Below are positions 47,626 to 58,235 of a stretch of 64,000 bases of DNA, piece after piece. How positions within the stretch are numbered: the first letter of the stretch is position 1; every line of letters starts with the position of its first letter. A model generated the notes under the pieces. The model saw only the letters and a list, made by a program, of their open reading frames with translations. It searched no databases and was not told the origin of the DNA. The stretch is from Cepaea nemoralis (taxonomy: Eukaryota; Mollusca; Gastropoda; Stylommatophora; Helicidae), in the NCBI GenBank assembly GCA_014155875.1, contig JACEFZ010017670.1, positions 281,001 through 345,000 of the forward strand. The letters run 5' to 3'. Made by a program: the position numbers and the translations under genes.

Positions 47626-48508
47626 AGGAGTTATCAACATCCGGTGGCTTGTCGGGCGATCAAGCTTCGCCGACCACCGATGAACAGTTACTAACACCAA
47701 GCGCCCTGTCGGCCGATCACGTGTCGTCGACTAATAATAAGCAACAATCATCTAGTGCCTTACCGAGTGACGCAGCAGCATCAACATCAAGCATGTTGCC
47801 GACAGATGAGCAACTATCACCTAGTGCCACGGCGAGTGACGGATCATCACGTACCACGCCGAGAGGCGCAGCCGATGATGTATCGCCGACCACAGATGAA
47901 CAGTTATTAACATCAGGTGCCATGTCGAGTGACACGGCCGATCACGTGTCGCCGACCACAGTGAGTGACGGAACAACAGATACTTTGTCGGGTGGCACGG
48001 CCGACCACTTGACCACTACTAACAATATGCAACAAGTATCTAGTACCACAAGGAGTGACGTTGAAAGCATAACTTCTATTTTTAACGCATTATCACGTAC
48101 CACGCCGAGTGATGCAGCATCATCAACAACAAGCGTGTTGCCAACAGAAGAGCAACTATCACCTAGTACCACGGCGAGTGACGAATCACCAGGTGCCTTG
48201 TCGGGTGGCCCGGGCGATAATGTATCGCCTACTAATAATACTCAACTATCATCACGTGTCACGGCTGGCAACGAATCGGCGGGAACCTCTGGTGTTAACA
48301 CAACTACTGAATATTTGTCATTACAAAAATTACCCCCGGATGTTCGAGGTGTGTATAATGAGCACTGGAATACGATTAGATCACACATACGACACGGTCG
48401 GTATCTGTGTGAATGGACATTTTTTAATCGACCAGATACTGACATGCCGACAGATTGGAGTTCTCGTTTATTCCGGCTTTTTAATGTTCAAACTCCCGCT
48501 TCAAAATA
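47626..48508 (+). CDS. Polymerase element: Ser/Thr-rich repeat region and start of conserved N-domain
   Basis: In frame 3 about 220 residues are low-complexity Ser/Thr/Asp/Ala with long internal repeats: a LPT(D/E)EQLSPS block occurs twice about 110 residues apart, and HVSPTT / DNVSPTN blocks recur. It is probably a disordered linker. After it the protein becomes ordered-looking (SLQKLPPDVRGVYNEHW, RHGRYLCEW, then LFRLFNVQTP), which begins the region that precedes the polymerase in this family. The frame closes at 48509 and the sense passes to frame 2 near 48505. The repeats may vary in number between copies. Confidence 0.65.
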
Positions 48509-50003
48509 ATCGCCAGTCTGCACACAATACTAAGACATCGAGAGACACAAGCCCTACGATTATACCATGCCAGTTCCAATAACTCTTCCTTGTTCCCTAC
48601 ACCATTTTTAATAAACCATAGATCTGATTTTGAGGCCTTTGTGACCAACTAAACAGTGTAGATTTGGTCAATTCAGCGACATTAACCCGACCAGATACAA
48701 AGTATTATGTAGAAACAATTCCCAGTATAACTTTTTACGTTTACAAGTTGATAGAATTCCCTGTTGGTTGTTGTTTGGAATCAATCCCCGACTTTATCAA
48801 ACAAAACAAATTTATTAATGCTCTTCAAACCGACTCAAATGGTAAGCCGTACACAGATAACTTGTGTATATTTCGCTGTATATCTGTGTTTAAATCAGGG
48901 GGAAGCTCTGTTAGGGATGTTAGAAAAGATACACGGACACTATTCAAAGAATGGGTGCGGTATAAAGGGTTGAAATCAATCAAAGCCTTTCCGGGTGTTA
49001 GTTTAGTTGATTTACCAGCCCTGGAAGAATGTTTTAAAATACAGATAAATGTGTTTGTCTTTACAGAGGAGGAATATCTGGTTCCGAAAATTAGAAGCAC
49101 TAGTACACATCCAGATATAGTGAATCTTCTTCTGCATGAAAACCATTTCATGTATATTGTTGATGTGGCCAAGGCCGCTCGGTGTTTTTCTTGTGGGAAA
49201 TGCGGCAAGCTGTTTAAGATATATTGTCGACTGACACGTCACGAACTTAGGTGCAAAGGCATAGCCACTATCGAAACGTATAAAGGTGGGGTTTATCGCC
49301 CGACCGAATCGATCTTGGATTTGCTCCGTGACCACGGGTTTGACGTCGAAGAAAATTTCATTTTCCCTTTCAGAGCGTGCTACGATATGGAATCTTTCTT
49401 CTCCAATGAAAATTTACCGGCTGACTCAAAGTCGACGACCTTCATGGCCAGACACGTCCCTCTCTCGTGTGCGGTCGCCTCTAATGTCCCTGGGTTCGAC
49501 ACCCCTAAATGTTTCATCACCACCGGTGATCCACAGGTCCTCGTAAATGAAATGTTGGACTATCTCCATGACATAGCTGCTAAATCGTATGAGCTTTTAC
49601 TCAAAAAGTTCGAGTCAGTCTTTGCTAAATTAGGTGACCACCCAAAATTAAGTGAGAGGCTCGACTTGTATTTGTTCCAACTCCCCGTTTTTGGAATGAA
49701 TAGCGGTAAGTATGACATTAACCTTCTGAAACCTTATTTGGTACGGTATTTCCTTGATCGGGAGGCTAACCCGTTCAAGTTTATAGTCAAGAGAAATAAT
49801 AATTTTATGTGTATAGCGACAGAAAGACTGAAATTCCTCGACGTCTCCAACTTTCTGGTCCCGGGCGTAAGCTATGCGCAGTATTTGGCCTCGTTTGGGA
49901 TAAAAGAAACAAAGTAATTTTTTGCATATGAGTATCTGACCGACCTCAGTAAGCTAAATGAGACAGCCCTACCACCGCATGCCGCCTTTTTCTCAAAACT
50001 TAA
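48505..50003 (+). CDS. polB: Polymerase element: OTU-like segment, zinc finger and 3'-5' exonuclease
   Basis: The main frame is 48664-49917 (417 codons); sense upstream to 48505 lies in another frame. Counting from 48664, residues 65-72 (DNLCIFRC) and 158-166 (HENHFMYIV) resemble the Cys and His boxes of OTU-like cysteine proteases (inference). C177-x2-C180-x12-H193-x3-C197 is a C2HC finger. The exonuclease domain follows: Exo I in CYDMES (D241, E243), Exo II in NSGKYD (N346, D351) and an Exo III-like region after FLDVSNFL (about 391-410). It would proofread by removing mismatched 3' nucleotides. A TAA at 49915-49917 interrupts the sense, which continues in the same frame to about 50003. Confidence 0.85.
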
Positions 50004-52127
50004 AACCGTAACATTTCCGAAGCAGAATACGCCGTTTGTCAGAAAGCGTGGACCGATAATAAAATGACTACCTTGCGGGACTTTCTAATTTGGTACAACA
50101 TCAAAGACGTGTCTCCTTTTCTACAAGCCCTGGAAAAACAAGTAGCCTTTTATGCCAGTTTAAATATAGACATGTGCAAGCAGGCCATCTCCGTCCCCGG
50201 CATTACTTTACAGTACTTATTCAATACTATGAATAAAGATGTTTCTTTTGTTTTGTTTTCGAAGAAGGAGGAGAAGGTGCACAAGTTGTTACGAGATAAC
50301 GTGGTGGGTGGACCGAGTATCATTTTCCATCGCTATCATCAAGTCAATGAGACCCGTATCAGGGTAATAAGATGGTAAAAAGCATTAAAGGATTTGATGC
50401 GAATGCCTTATACCTTTGGTCTCTTATGAAAGAGATGCCATCAGACTTCCCCATATATCGAAGCCGCGAGGATGGGTTTAGAGCACACAGATTACACAAG
50501 TACACACGTCAGAGTCGAGAGTGGTTAACGTGGGTGTCACACAACAACAACATAGATTTAAAAACCCAATTCAATAGTCACGAGATGCAGCTCGGCGACC
50601 GACATATTCGCGTAGATGGGTGGGATAAAAGAATACGACAGCTTATCAATTCCATGGGTGTTTGTTCCACGGGCACCCCTCTTGCCGTCTAACTGCTGGG
50701 AAAACGATTAATCCCGTCAATAAAAAACCGTTAGTCGAACTATACCAGAACACGTGTGACATCCACGAGTATCTAGAAAAAACTGTTGGGGTGACCGTTA
50801 AGGTTATTTGGGAATGTGAGTGGCAGAGATTAAAGAGGTCAAACACAACCATCAAGTGTTTCTTGCGGGAAACGTTTCCACCATCAGAACTTCCTTGGGG
50901 ATCGTTGAGTGAAAACCAGATCATCGACGCTGTAAAAAGTGATACATTTTTTCGGGTTGGTTGAGTGCGATATAGAGACCCCGACTGATTTAAAAGAGTC
51001 CTTTGCCGAAATGCCCCCTATTTTTCAAGAACACGGAGGTGTCGAGAGATGATATTGGGGAGTTTATGCAAGAATATGCCATAAAAAATAAACTATTGAG
51101 TACCCCACGACGGACATTGATCGGTAGTTATTTCGGGAAGAAAATTTTATTAGCCACCCCTCTTTTAAAGTGGTATCTAGCGCATGGGTTGGTCGTTACC
51201 CACATCTACCAGACAATAGAATATCGACCAGTTTGTTGTTTTAAACAATTTGGGGAAGCAGTCTCTAATGCCCGTCGCCAAGGGGATAAAAATCCGGCCG
51301 AGTCTATTACAGCCGACACAATGAAGTTGTTAGGTAACGCCGCTTACGGGAAAACACTTACCAATAAGGCCAAACATACCGATGTCTCCTACTGCCAGGG
51401 AAAAGACACTACCAAACTAATCAATAACCCCAGGTTCAAAAGCATGACTGCTGTTACAGATGATCTCTTCGAAGTAGAAACCCTAAAAAAGAAAACTGTC
51501 TGGGATCTACCTCTACAGATTGGGTTCTTTGTCTACCAGTATGCCAAGTTGCGCATGCTAGCTTTCTATTACGACTTTCTCGACAAATTTATCTCTAAAG
51601 AAGACTACCAACTCACTGAAATGGACACTGACTCTCTATATTTGGCCCTTAGCGCCGCCTCACTCTCTGAGGTGGTTAGACCACACCTTAGAGCAGAGTA
51701 TGACAGAGTCTATAATCACTGGTTCCCATCTGAAACCTGCCCTGTTCATAGAATTACCCCTAGTACTGATACCTGTCAGGATTGCCAGACTATCAAAGCC
51801 TATGAAAAGAGAACCCCCGGGCTTTTCAAACTAGAGTACGAAGGGGAGGGGATGGTCTCATTGTGTAGTAAAACATATATTTGTGTGGGTGATTATGATA
51901 AAATCAGTACCAAAGGTTTGACCAAAAACCACAACACCCATTTAAACAAGGACACGTTTTTGGAAGTATTAAACACCCAAACACCGAGTGGGGGAACCAA
52001 TATAGGCTTCAAAACACAAGACTCTTCTGTATATACATACACACAACATCGTAATTCACTGTCATATCTCTATATAAAAAGAAAGGTTGACAGTGATAAT
52101 ATCTCGACTATGCCATTACTTATTTAA
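50003..52127 (+). CDS. polB: Polymerase element: protein-primed family B DNA polymerase domain
   Basis: Sense runs through frames 3, 2, 1, 2 and 3, changing near 50365, 50636, 50948 and 51022. The order is: DFLIWYNIKDV and ISVPGITLQYLF; motif A in GFDANALYLW (aspartate codon at 50396); a Vsr-like nuclease segment (about 50590-50850); IGSYFGKK and Y-x-TIEYRP; motif B KLLGNAAYG (51324-51350); motif C DTDS (51624-51635); and a C-terminal KLEYEG ... KTY block. Motifs A, B and C are complete, so the polymerase centre is conserved. The domain set matches Maverick/Polinton polymerases, which replicate the element from a protein primer. The gene ends at TAA just after 52124. Confidence 0.9.
50590..50850 (+). 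other. Vsr-like nuclease segment within the polymerase
   Basis: Between motifs A and B the reading gives FHGC followed by HGHPSC near 50650-50680, then GKTINP, and about 40 residues later VKVIWECEW (near 50800-50822). A His-Gly-Cys/His cluster followed by a V-x-WECE strand is the signature of very-short-patch-repair (PD-(D/E)XK fold) endonucleases. The segment falls across a frame change near 50636. Activity and role are unknown. Confidence 0.55.
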
Positions 52128-52154
52128 TATGTATTGTTTGTCTATATATGATTT

Positions 52155-52160
52155 AATAAA
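52155..52160 (+). terminator. AATAAA polyadenylation signal of the polymerase gene
   Basis: Canonical hexamer about 30 bp after the stop codon, on the right strand. Confidence 0.6.
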
Positions 52161-52247
52161 ATTATTATATACCTTACTTGAGTCGTTTGTTTTTTATTTT
52201 TGATGTTTTATGTCGTATTTTTTATGTCGTACACTATAATTACTTGA

Positions 52248-52332
52248 CCACGCACGCCACCTATGATGAGTCACTAGAACACGCCACCTCTGATGAGTCA
52301 CTAGAACACGCCACCTCTGATGAGTCACTACG
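52248..52332 (+). repeat. 27-bp tandem repeat, three units
   Basis: ACGCCACC-ATGATGAGTCACTAGA-type units differing by one or two bases, just after the polymerase gene. Confidence 0.85.
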
Positions 52333-52370
52333 CCACGCCTACATTTTTGGGGGGAAAAGAGTTATCGCCC

Positions 52371-52407
52371 TTTGAGGAGGAGGAGGAATATCAATTCCCT
52401 CCTCAAA
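52371..52407. repeat. 10-bp hairpin (inverted repeat)
   Basis: TTTGAGGAGG at 52371-52380 and CCTCCTCAAA at 52398-52407, with a 17-base loop. It might mark the right end of the polymerase element, but no counterpart is seen upstream. Confidence 0.6.
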
Positions 52408-52438
52408 AATACGCTGGATAATGTACCTATACACTACT

Positions 52439-52800
52439 GACATTCTTGGGAAGTACAGACGGCAGGTGTGACATAGACCTAGGACATTCTTGGGGAGTAC
52501 AGACGGCCAGCGTGACATAGACCTAGAACATTCCCGGGGAGTACAGACGGCCGGCGTGACATAGACCTAGGACATTCCCTGGGAGTACAGACGGCCGGCG
52601 TGACATAGACCTAGGACATTCCTGGGGAGTACAGACGGCCAGCGTGACACAGACCTAGGACATTCCTGGGGAGTAAAGGCGGCTAGCGTGACACAGACCT
52701 AGGACATTCCTGGGGAGTACATACGGTCGGCGTGACACAGACCTAGGGCATTCCTGGGGAGTAAAGGCGGCCGGCGTGACACAGACCACTTCAGCCACCG
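52439..52800 (+). repeat. 44-bp minisatellite derived from the SINE A body
   Basis: Eight units of about 44 bp, each with ACATTC-TGGGGAGTACAGACGGCC-GCGTGACA. The last unit runs straight into CACTTCAGCCACCGAGTG and ATATATCCAATGC, which are the adjoining SINE A sequences seen at 4312-4590. The array is therefore an internal expansion of one SINE copy. Confidence 0.82.
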
Positions 52801-52854
52801 AGTGCAGATAATAGTGTGGTTATGGCGCAATATATCCAATGCACTCTACAACCT

Positions 52855-53275
52855 TACACTCTACAAATGAGAATTATATTCGCTGGGCTGGTCACTTGAC
52901 TCGCATGCCAGATCACAGGCTCCCTAAATGAATTTTTTATGGCGAGTTGCGTTGTGGTAACGTTCCCAGTGCGGTTAGAGGAAACGCTCTAAAGACACTC
53001 TGAAGTTCTCACTAAAAGCTTTTGAAATTGATAACGAAACTGGGAGACTGCTGCCAAAGACCGAAATTCGTGGTGTACATCATTACACAAAGGTGCAGTC
53101 ACATGTAAGCAAACAAAACTGCAAGAGCTGGAAAAAAAATGCTGGACAGAAAAACCATTGCAGGAGATCCTCTTCCTGGAACGTCAAGCATTCTTTGCCC
53201 ATCTTAGAACTCCACGGCCTCCATACTTTCAACCCCACTGGATGAAATGAATGGTCATCATCATTCTTGATGGAC
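52855..53275 (+). mobile_element. LINE C-terminal fragment
   Basis: Translation from about 52872 gives IRWAGHLTRMPDHRLPK, then FYGELRCG, then KRYKDTLKFSLKAFEID and TAAKDR, ending with HKGAVTCK near 53100. These are the post-thumb blocks of a widespread LINE class. A TGA follows the RLPK block and a frame change comes soon after. The 3' end has GGTCATCATCATTC. Confidence 0.78.
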
Positions 53276-53344
53276 AAACAACCACATATCCAATGCGCTG
53301 TACAGCGGTGTACTAGTATACTTTAATGTACGTACGTACTTGGA

Positions 53345-53630
53345 GACAAGGGAGGCGCAGTGGTTAGGACGCTTACCCGTCGGCTCACTGGTCATACGTT
53401 CGAACTTAGGCCGAGATGGATTGATCAAGTGGGTACAACATATATCCTGTGCTCCCAGGGTAACCCAGCTGGATCAAGTGGGTACCCAGATATGTCCTGG
53501 ACTCCCATGTTAACCCAGCTAGATCAAGTGGGTACCTAGGAAGTAAAGGCGACCGGTGTAGTAATGACCATATTAGCCGTGGAGCGCGCGATTGGTTTAT
53601 ACACATATGGAACTGGCACTATATACCCGA
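53345..53630 (+). mobile_element. SINE A, copy 4
   Basis: A box GCGCAGTGGTTAGGACGC and B box ATACGTTCGAACTTAGG at the head. The central GGATCAAGTGGGTAC unit is itself present three times (53420-53535). The end is TGGCACTATATACCCGACACC. Confidence 0.78.
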
Positions 53631-53639
53631 CACCTCTAA

Positions 53640-53890
53640 AGGCATGTGATCGAGTCCTTTGATTGTTTACTGTTACAACAGATGTGATCATGGTGTGTGT
53701 TACTGTTACAACATACGTGATCTAGTCTTTGATTGTTACTGTTACAACATATGTAATCTAGTCTTTTGATTGTTACTGTTACAACACATGTGATCGAGTC
53801 TTTTGATTATTACTGTTACAATATACGTGATCGAGTCCTTCGATTGTTACTATTACAACATATGTGATCAAATCCTTTGATTGTTACTGC
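53640..53890 (+). repeat. About 38-bp minisatellite, seven units
   Basis: Units of the form ATGTGATC-AGTCTTTTGATT plus GTTACTGTTACAACA with scattered substitutions and small indels. Confidence 0.88.
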
Positions 53891-54162
53891 CGACACACCC
53901 GGAAGCTTCCCGCGTCATCAATTGCTAGGCATATTCTCGAAAGCGGCCATGTGATTGACAGAAACAGTGCCTTTCGCGTGTTGTTTAATACTTGTTAAAG
54001 TTTGCCGAAGCAATAATGATCAATCTACGCAAGCCAGATTTGTGCAAACAGAAATATATGTTAGTCAGCTTAAAAGTACTGTGGTAGACAATTGACATTA
54101 CTGTGCGAACATGTGTATATTTCAGCTTGAAGGATGTATCTAGTTAATTTACTTTATGTTGG

Positions 54163-54762
54163 CGCTTTAGTGACTTTGAAGCACAGAGAAGTAATTTCGA
54201 GCTGTTTCGTAATCCATTTACCATAGATGTGGAAACTGCACCTGTAAATTTGCAGATGGAGTTAATAGAGCTGCAGTGTAATGGGACACTAAAGGCAAAG
54301 TACGACACTGTGGGGACTGCACAGTTCACTCGTTTCATTCCTGAAGAGACGCCCCGGCTTCGTCTACATGCGGCTCGAACCTTGAGCATGTTTGGTAGCA
54401 CATATCTGTGTGAGCAGCTGTTTTCTGTGATGAAGATTAACAAAACATCACACAGAAGTCGTCTCACTGATGAACACTTGCAGTCCATCATGAGAATCTC
54501 AATGACACAGAACATTACTCCCAACATAAAGGAACTTGTAGCCAAGAAAAGATGCCAACCATCGTGTTCTGATAAATTTATATAAGAGTGAAAATGTGCA
54601 TACCAATGATTTTGTATTATAAAACTTTTTTAATGTTTTAATTTATATTAATGTTTAAAAAAGGTTTAATTTTCGGCTTATTGAATGTTTATCCTGTTAG
54701 GCCCACAACCTTATGTGTGATTTGAGTTTTGCCCCGCTGAGCGTTAGAGTTTGACACTCCTG
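54163..54762 (+). pseudogene. hAT transposase C-terminal fragment with right inverted end
   Basis: In one open frame from 54163 to 54585 the protein has RFSDFEAQRSNFELFRNPF, ARTLSMFGSTYLCEQLFSVM, then KTSHRSRLTDEHLQSIMRI and LVAKKRCQ. The Y-x-CEQ-x-FS box and the RLTDEHL box are the C-terminal (dimerisation and last catalytic region) blocks of the hAT branch that gave rise to GTF2IRD2- and ZBED5-like genes. The stop is followed at 54746-54762 by AGAGTTTGACACTCCTG, which fits a hAT right end. The N-terminal two thirds, including the BED finger and first acids, are missing, so it cannot act. Confidence 0.8.
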
Positions 54763-54778
54763 ACTTAGACGATGTGGT

Positions 54779-54862
54779 ATCATCACAATGTAGATATGCC
54801 CTCATCACAATGTAGATATGGCCTCTTCACAATGTAGATATGGCCTCTTCACAATGTAGCTG
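54779..54862 (+). repeat. 24-bp tandem repeat, four units
   Basis: CATCACAATGTAGATATG-CCT units with one or two differences each. Confidence 0.85.
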
Positions 54863-55350
54863 TTACTTAATCTGGTTCTTACTCTCAAGCATTACCTAAA
54901 TCATGGTCTACTGTGTTCTGACAATAAAATAACAACTCTCAGGGACAGCAGGAAATCAACTTCTAAATCCCCCATGCTGAGCCTGGAAACTCCTTGCCGC
55001 TTCTCAGATAATCAACTTGTCTTTGACGCTTCCCTTCCAGTTATCCTCAGCTGCCAGCGGGTAAGTTAACGCTGTCCCCGAACCTTTTCTGTGGTAACTG
55101 TTCCGCTCCAATGTAGCTATTTCTTCTACAAAGAAACATACATAGAAGTATGCATGTAACTAACACAGACAATGAGTACACCAACGTTGAAGACTTACAT
55201 GCAGCAGAAGAGTCCATCACTAACGTTTTGGAGCCACAATCACTTCTAAAAAGCCTTCACACCGGCTATGATCTAGGCAGACGGCATAAACCTATTATAG
55301 AAGTCCAACAAACATGAAAGGTAATGTCCCTTTTAGTATGTACCATTCCC
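54863..55350. other. No recognisable feature
   Basis: Nothing recognised on either strand. Confidence 0.5.
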
Positions 55351-55587
55351 ACCGGGTGTTTGTAAAGTCTCACTACACTTTGTATGTATAACAAATTTGA
55401 AAAAAATTGAAGTACATGACGTCATAAAAAATATGTTCCACAGTCCATCGGAAGCAATATGCAGCGAATGGCTGTCGTTTGCTGGAGTAATTCTTTGCGC
55501 TCCAAACAAAACGGGTTATCAACGGAAGAAAGAATTGTTTTGGTTGAACAAGCGTTTCGAAAGGGCGGTTGATACACACTTACTTAC

Positions 55588-55626
<39 letters not shown>

Positions 55627-55627
55627 C

Positions 55628-55711
<84 letters not shown>
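55588..55711. repeat. (TTAG)n microsatellite at the LINE 3' end
   Basis: About 30 GTTA/TTAG units with one break (TTACAG near 55625). On the minus strand this is a CTAA repeat directly following the LINE, as in I-type LINEs that end in short tandem tails. Confidence 0.92.
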
Positions 55712-58235
55712 CTCGTAGAGCATTCAGAATGTCATCCTGGCCCATGGCTGGTCCGCCTTACACAGCAGCCTTACCGGCAAGCTTGTCAGCCCGCTCATTT
55801 CCTCGTACACTCGTATGCCTGGCACTGAAAATGAAACTAATCTTTTGCCAGCTGAGACCGCTCCAGAGACAGCAGTCACTCTCTTTAGATCCACCCCATC
55901 TATATCTTCTTGAGCATGTTCATTGAGTCACTAAGGAAACATGCCCTAGTAAATGTCTGTGTCTCGAGCCATGTTATTGCTTACTTACTGCCATGACTTC
56001 CATAGTCAGGCTACTTGTGGTCTCAAACAAAAGCACCAGAGTCCTCCTTCACAATTCTCCCTCCGGCCTGAGCCGTAAAAGCCCATGAGCTTCTCACTCG
56101 TCGAACGACCGACCCATCTGTGTAAATGACAGCATCACCCTCCGAAAGAATTCTCGAAGATCAAAGCCTGTACTTCCGCTCCACAGCAGCCGGATTTCTT
56201 GTCTGCATTTTCTGTCTAGTTGGATGCAAACTGAAAAGGACTTACAGAAACTTTTGGCATTCGTACCCACTCCTCGCCAGGTTCTAAGTCCTCAAGTAAA
56301 CACACCTGTTGAAGAATGTCTTCGACTGACCCATCCACGGCTTTCCTCTTTTTAACCTGCTGCCCTTTACCTTCTTAATTTCACTGTGCAGTGGATGTTG
56401 TGTGTTTGCGTTGACTCTGAGGTAGGCACGTGCTCTGCAAATTTGTATTCTGTCCCCAATGGTTGGAAAATCAAGAAGGTAGCGCATCGGCCTGCATGCT
56501 GTATCTCTTGTACATCCAAGAATAATACGCATATCTTCGTTCTGTATCCTTTCCATCTTTTCCATCTGCTTACGGCTGATAGTCAGGATCGCCATCGCAT
56601 ACTCCAAAACAGAAAGGACCAGACCCTCGTAAAGGAGACATAGATGGCGCTGCTCACAGTTTGCCGCCGCCATCACCCGCATCGCAGCCAAACCTCGCTT
56701 GGCCTTTGTTATCACCCGGTCTATGTGCTCATGATAAGCAAGGCTTCGATCAAAACGTATCCCCAGGTAGTTCATTGCCTGCTTCATTCCACCGTCTCTG
56801 AACACAGATTTACAGTTGGTGTTGGAGTGTTGACAATATGGTTATCAAAGAGAACCATGTCACTGCTGCCTTCGTTGGGTTGACCATTGCCCATATTCCA
56901 CACACCAAGTGCTTAGTGCGATTTAGTTCTGTTTGTAGATCCACAGCAACCTCGATCTCTATCCTTACCCTGACGATACACTAAACAGTCGTCGGCATAT
57001 GACAATGTCCTCCCCGGTCCTCTGATCTGCTTCGCCGATAATTCTACGTAGGCGTTGACAGCAACGGAGATAATGGTGATTCCTGTGGCAGGCCCGGATA
57101 TATTGTTGTTGGTTCCAGAGGTCCAACTGACCACATCTAAAAACTACTTTCCGTTGGAAGAGGGCTGCGCGATCCAAATAAGAGAGGAATGGACTTATCT
57201 TGAGTTCAAGAAGGCTGAATACGTAAGAAATCCATGATTACTCTGTTGTACGCACATCCGAAGATTCAAGCGCACGCAGCACAATGTTCAATTGCCTGAG
57301 GTGGAAACCTTCATAGACCATCATGGGCAAAAACTTGCTGCGTATTGTGTCCAGGGTTTCTGTTGACGGTACCCGCCAAGGGTAGGGTGAGGAAATAACC
57401 ATTGACCTCTCTAGCTGGGCTTGATAGTTTTCCTGGCAATTAACTTCTTCGCAGCAGCTTGCCTATTGTATTTGCATGGTTATTACTCGATATCACTGAA
57501 TTTTTGTGTGGTCTTTGCCAGGCTTCCGCAAGAGAATCAGATAGCGTGTAACCACTCCTCCTTGATGCTAGCACTCCCTATACTGTTGTTGTACATATCT
57601 GCTAGTTCCTCTAGCTCGTTGTCGGTACACATATTGATGTCGTCATACCTTATACCATCTGGCCCTGGTGCGCTGTTTTTTGTTCGTCGAAGCACAGCCC
57701 TGATCTCTTTCACTGTCACTGTGTCTTCAACTGCAATGTTCTGGGCCTTACACCTATCTGAGGTAACCGCCTTGGCAAAATTTCGGCCTCTCATGTCTGT
57801 CTGGTTGCTCTGCTCTAGATAGCGTTCAAAAAGGGCTTTGCCCTTATTAACGTCAGACCTCTGCCAGATAAGGTCAGCACTTTGGAAGTCAGGAACACTC
57901 TTATTCTTGACTAGCCCCATTCATACTTTTATGTAGTCGCCAGAACAATTTCAGTGACATGCTATGCTTATTCTTTGACACAACTCTGCCCATTTTTCAC
58001 TTTTAACCATTTTAACAAGTTTTTTTTTTTTAAATTTTTGTTGAAATAGCTAACTTTGGTGTCCATCTTCTCTTTCCCAAGTGCACAGTAAGACTAGGAC
58101 TGGGGCAACTCTGTTCTTCTTGGCGTTTTGCCATTTCCTTACAGCACCACGCTTATCCATCCAGGCCCTATCCACCTCACAATTCTACCAAGGTGGCTGC
58201 TCGGCCAGCTTATTTACCTGCCATGATGATTCATG
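55712..58235 (-). mobile_element. I-type LINE with endonuclease tail, reverse transcriptase and RNase H
   Basis: Read on the minus strand: NCEVDRAWMDKRGAVRKWQ (near 58185-58110), typical of the stretch between endonuclease and reverse transcriptase; EIRAVLRRTKNSAPGPDGI (near 57710-57650), the RT entry; LSYADDCLVYRQG with YADD at 56988-56999, the catalytic motif C; NYLGIRFDRSLAYHEHI and GLVLSVLEYA (56770-56600), the thumb; and near 55800-55730 KLAGKAAV and GQDDILNALRE, the end of RNase H. The 5' part (ORF1 and most of the endonuclease) is missing. Frame changes and stops break it. Its 3' tail is the TTAG array. Confidence 0.83.
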
